Of a stretch of 9,988 nucleotides of DNA, positions 7,271 through 9,988 are shown piece after piece. This DNA comes from UBA6164 sp964344895 (GTDB lineage Bacteria > Patescibacteriota > Gracilibacteria > BD1-5 > UBA6164): assembly GCA_964344895.1 (NCBI GenBank), contig CAYFPB010000044.1, positions 1-9,988 on the forward strand, written 5' to 3'. The translations under genes and the position numbers were made by a program. The notes beneath the pieces were generated by a model that saw only the letters and a program-made list of their open reading frames with translations, ran no database searches and was not told the origin of the DNA. Position 1 is the stretch's first letter. Each line of letters begins with the position of its first letter.

Positions 7271-9461
7271 CTTTTATAATATTATGTTTTAATAATAAAG
7301 CTCATAAATTATTAGTAAATGGATTTTCTTTGTTATGTAATTGAGCTTTTCAAAATACATATTTTTTATTATAATTCACAGTTATATAAGCTTTACTTTT
7401 ACCATTAGAAAATACAAATGCAACTTTATAATCCTTAGGTATTACTTCTTCAATACTTATTTTCTCTTCCACATTTTCTAACTCATAATTATAACTTTTA
7501 ACAACAGTTCAAATTTTATTAATATATTCATTTATAAATTCATCTTCAATTAAAAATTTACTTGAAAAATCTTCATAATTTCAGTACTCTAATAGATTAT
7601 CATTATTTAAAATATATACTTTTGATTTTCATCTAGTAATTCATGTATATAAATAATTAAAAAATCCTTTACTTATTTTAGCTCAAATTCATTGACTTTC
7701 ACTATAATCATTAATATTCAAAAATATATTTTGCCATTCACTTCATTGGGATTTATGACAAGTAATAGCAAATCAATATTTAATTTCTAATGAATTTAGA
7801 TACCTATCTTCCTTCATTACTATTTTTAAAAATTCTTTATTTTCTTCATCTATATTATCTATATTTTTATAGTATTTTGTTTTTCATCATTTAGTCGTTA
7901 TTTTCCATATTCAATTAGGATTATTTTTCTCACTATATATAGTCCTATTCATAAATTCAGAAAACAAATATTTTCACAATGTAATATCTTCTCAACTTCA
8001 ATTATCAATATCTATTGAATTTAATAATATTTTAACCTGAAAATATTTTTCTTTTCCAAAATCTCTTTTAATTGTTACATCTAAAAACTTTAAATCATTT
8101 TTAATTTTATTTACAAATATATCTTTTTTAATTTCTATATTTCAATGTACATTAACAACTTCAACAATTTCTCAATTCAAGAACTGTTCATCTCAAACAA
8201 ATGTATTTTTTGAAATCATAATTTTATCTCAAATTTCAATAGGTTTATTAAAGTGATTTATTTCTTTTCTAATTACATTATTATATTCATATATTTTTTT
8301 ATTTGTATATGAAATAATTATTGAATTATCAATATTTTTTCAATATATATTTAAAAATTCTTTTTCATTATTTAGCAAGATAACATCATTATTTCATTTT
8401 AAAAATGGAATTTTATAATTATCATTTTTTATATCAGTTCTTACTTTAACAGACATATCTAAAATTCAACTTTCTCACTTTTGTCTTTTTACTTCTGTTA
8501 ATTCAGCTTCATCACATTTAACTTCAAATTTTTCCTCTAAAAAATTTTTATCTAATGCTCTTGATTGATCATTAACTGGAGGTAATTGATAAATATCTCA
8601 TACAAAAATAATTTTAGTATTTTTTGATTTTTTAGATGAAAAAATATCTTTTAATAAACTACCAGTTCAAAAGTTTAATATATTTTTTTGATACTCATCA
8701 TTATCTAATTGATTTTTATAGTTTATAAGTGAACTTTCATCAATTATATATACATATTCATCTAATAAATCAACTTTTTGAAAATAGTTTACATCTTTAT
8801 TTCATTTATCTAAACTATCATTTATTTCATATAATACTGAATATATTGTTCAATATGTATCTGGATTAGTTATATTTAGTTTATCTTTTAATACATAAGT
8901 AGCCTTTCAAGTAGGTGCTCAAAAGAAGAAATTTACATTATTTTCAACAAAATAATTTTTTAACTCCTTTAGTAAAGTTGTTTTACCTGTTCAAGCAGCT
9001 CATTTTAAAATAAATACATCACTTTCACTATTTAAAAAATCTACTATTTTATTATAAGCTTCATATTGATCAGTATATAACTTTCAAATTTTCTCTAGAT
9101 TTTGTTCGTTATCATTGCATTCTTCATCTTCTACATTTAATTCTTTTTCAATTGATATTTCTTTTATTCATTCTTTTTGTTTATTATCTCTTACTTCCTT
9201 ATATCTATTTCTTAAACTAGTTTCGTCGTTTGAAATTTCTTCTCAATTAATAAAATGACATTCATGATGACATGATTCACAAAGACTAACCAAATCAGTT
9301 TCTAATATTTTTCACAACCTTTCATAAGATAAATGATGAACTGTTGTTGCTGGTACTCAACAACATTCACAATTAAAATTATCTTCTATTTTTTTTGCTT
9401 TTATTGCCTTCCATTCATATGAATTAAGATAATCATTATATTCATTACTTGTATCTAACAT
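7260..9461 (-). CDS. HNH endonuclease fused to SF1B RecD/Pif1-like helicase
   Basis: The protein has 733 aa, from ATG (MLDTSNEYNDYLNSYEW) to TAA. Residues 1-90 form an HNH domain: C31-E-C-C34, 'GVPATTVHHLSYERLG' (H42-H43) and C61-x2-C64 plus a further C68/H69. After an acidic linker comes an SF1B helicase with Walker A GAAGTGKT (154-161), motif Ia 'GAPTGKA', Walker B IDESS (240-244), motif III GDIYQLPP (288-295), 'TEVKRQ' (motif IV), 'ITCHKSQGSEW' (near 568-575) and 'YTGITRGKSK' (motif VI, R610). This pattern is typical of RecD2/Dda/Pif1-type 5'-3' helicases with a UvrD_C_2 module. Cleavage coupled to unwinding is inferred from the fusion. The gene starts 20 bp after the RT stop and overlaps the TPR/OB gene by 11 bp. 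Several motif glycines are UGA codons. Confidence 0.88.
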
Positions 9462-9481
9462 ATTTTATGTATTAATAAATA

Positions 9482-9988
9482 TTATTTTAGACCTCTTTTC
9501 ACTAAAGCTCTATTGTAATTTCTTTCATAATTTGATATTTGTTTTTTTATTTTAACAGAAATTTTATACTCTTTTTCAAGTTCATACATTATTTTATATG
9601 CCTGCTTCATATATCAATAAAAATTTGCATATTTATTTCATTTTCATAAACATCATGAATGAGTAAATCTTTTATTTAATTTTTTAAAATCGTTTTTTAA
9701 CTCTTGTTTTGTTTTTATTATAATATTAGCATTAAACACCAAGGAAGATTTTAATCTTTTTGCATTACTTAAATAATAATTTTCTCTATATTTATCTAAA
9801 CTATAATTCATTTTTTTATAATGCTTAGAAATAGTTCTATCTCTAACCAAAATACTTTTTCAATCGAATGAAAATCATAAATAATTTAATAATTTAGTAT
9901 TTTTATCTTTTTCAAATCTGTTTTTATCAGTTTTATCTATCGTCCCGTTTCAAATCCGACCACTTTTAGTAGAATCTATAAAATCATA
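9482..9988 (-). CDS. C-terminal part of a probable reverse transcriptase (partial)
   Basis: The last 168 aa end in TAA; the gene continues past the window edge, so the catalytic palm (the YxDD motif) is not visible. Near the start of the visible part, 'LLNYLGFSFDGKSILVRDRT' followed by 'ISKHYKKMNYSLDKY' matches the post-palm 'FLGF.FDGK..IR..S....YYRK' segment of bacterial reverse transcriptases of the retron/DRT/Abi kind. The later 'KLNKRFTHSGCLGKGNKYA' and 'NFYGYMKQAYKIM' resemble their thumb region ('..kr.t..G...nF..Y...A'). RTs of this sort synthesise DNA from RNA and many act in phage defence; DGR RTs, common in CPR, are another option, though the FDGK block fits them less well. The family call rests on my recollection of these motifs. 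The stop is 20 bp before the HNH-helicase start, so the gene may head the same operon. One in-frame CGG codon is present. Confidence 0.6.

Overview
The window is strongly AT-rich, and its genes only read through if UGA is translated as glycine. With UGA as a stop, every long gene on the minus strand breaks into pieces. With UGA as Gly, two helicases recover intact Walker A loops (AGPGTGKT and GAAGTGKT), the UvrD box TGTIHSF is restored, and the DUF4116 repeats regain their usual 'NG' turn. UGG still encodes Trp. This is genetic code 25, known from Absconditabacteria (SR1) and Gracilibacteria in the CPR/Patescibacteria. All coding coordinates below assume code 25; a code-11 annotation would miss nearly every gene.

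Left part (1-2028). Two minus-strand small genes, a PemK/MazF-like toxin and a 117-aa unknown, each face a short plus-strand transcription unit. Both units start from the same 36-bp promoter-bearing repeat (54-89 and 591-626) and end in a hairpin plus T-run that overlaps the 3' end of the facing gene. Next come a tRNA-Arg with anticodon GCG, its terminator, and two overlapping small minus-strand ORFs of uncertain function that end in a second terminator.

Right part (2029-9988). This is a tightly packed minus-strand cluster. In transcription order it contains: the C-terminal part of a probable reverse transcriptase (cut by the window edge); an HNH nuclease domain fused to an SF1B RecD/Pif1-like helicase; a TPR-like helical protein with three OB/cold-shock-like units; a UvrD/Rep-family SF1A helicase with a helical N-terminus carrying a HEPN-like Rx6H motif; and an HNH domain fused to about 12 DUF4116 repeats. 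Junctions are a 20-bp gap, an 11-bp overlap, an 81-bp gap holding an internal promoter and a palindrome, and a 10-bp gap. A strong hairpin terminator at 2029-2060 ends the cluster.

The two HNH domains are close paralogues joined to different C-terminal modules. Nucleases, two helicases, a nucleic-acid-binding scaffold and a neighbouring reverse transcriptase together suggest a mobile or antiviral conflict system in a CPR bacterium. That role is inference; the domain calls come from motifs read in the translated sequence.
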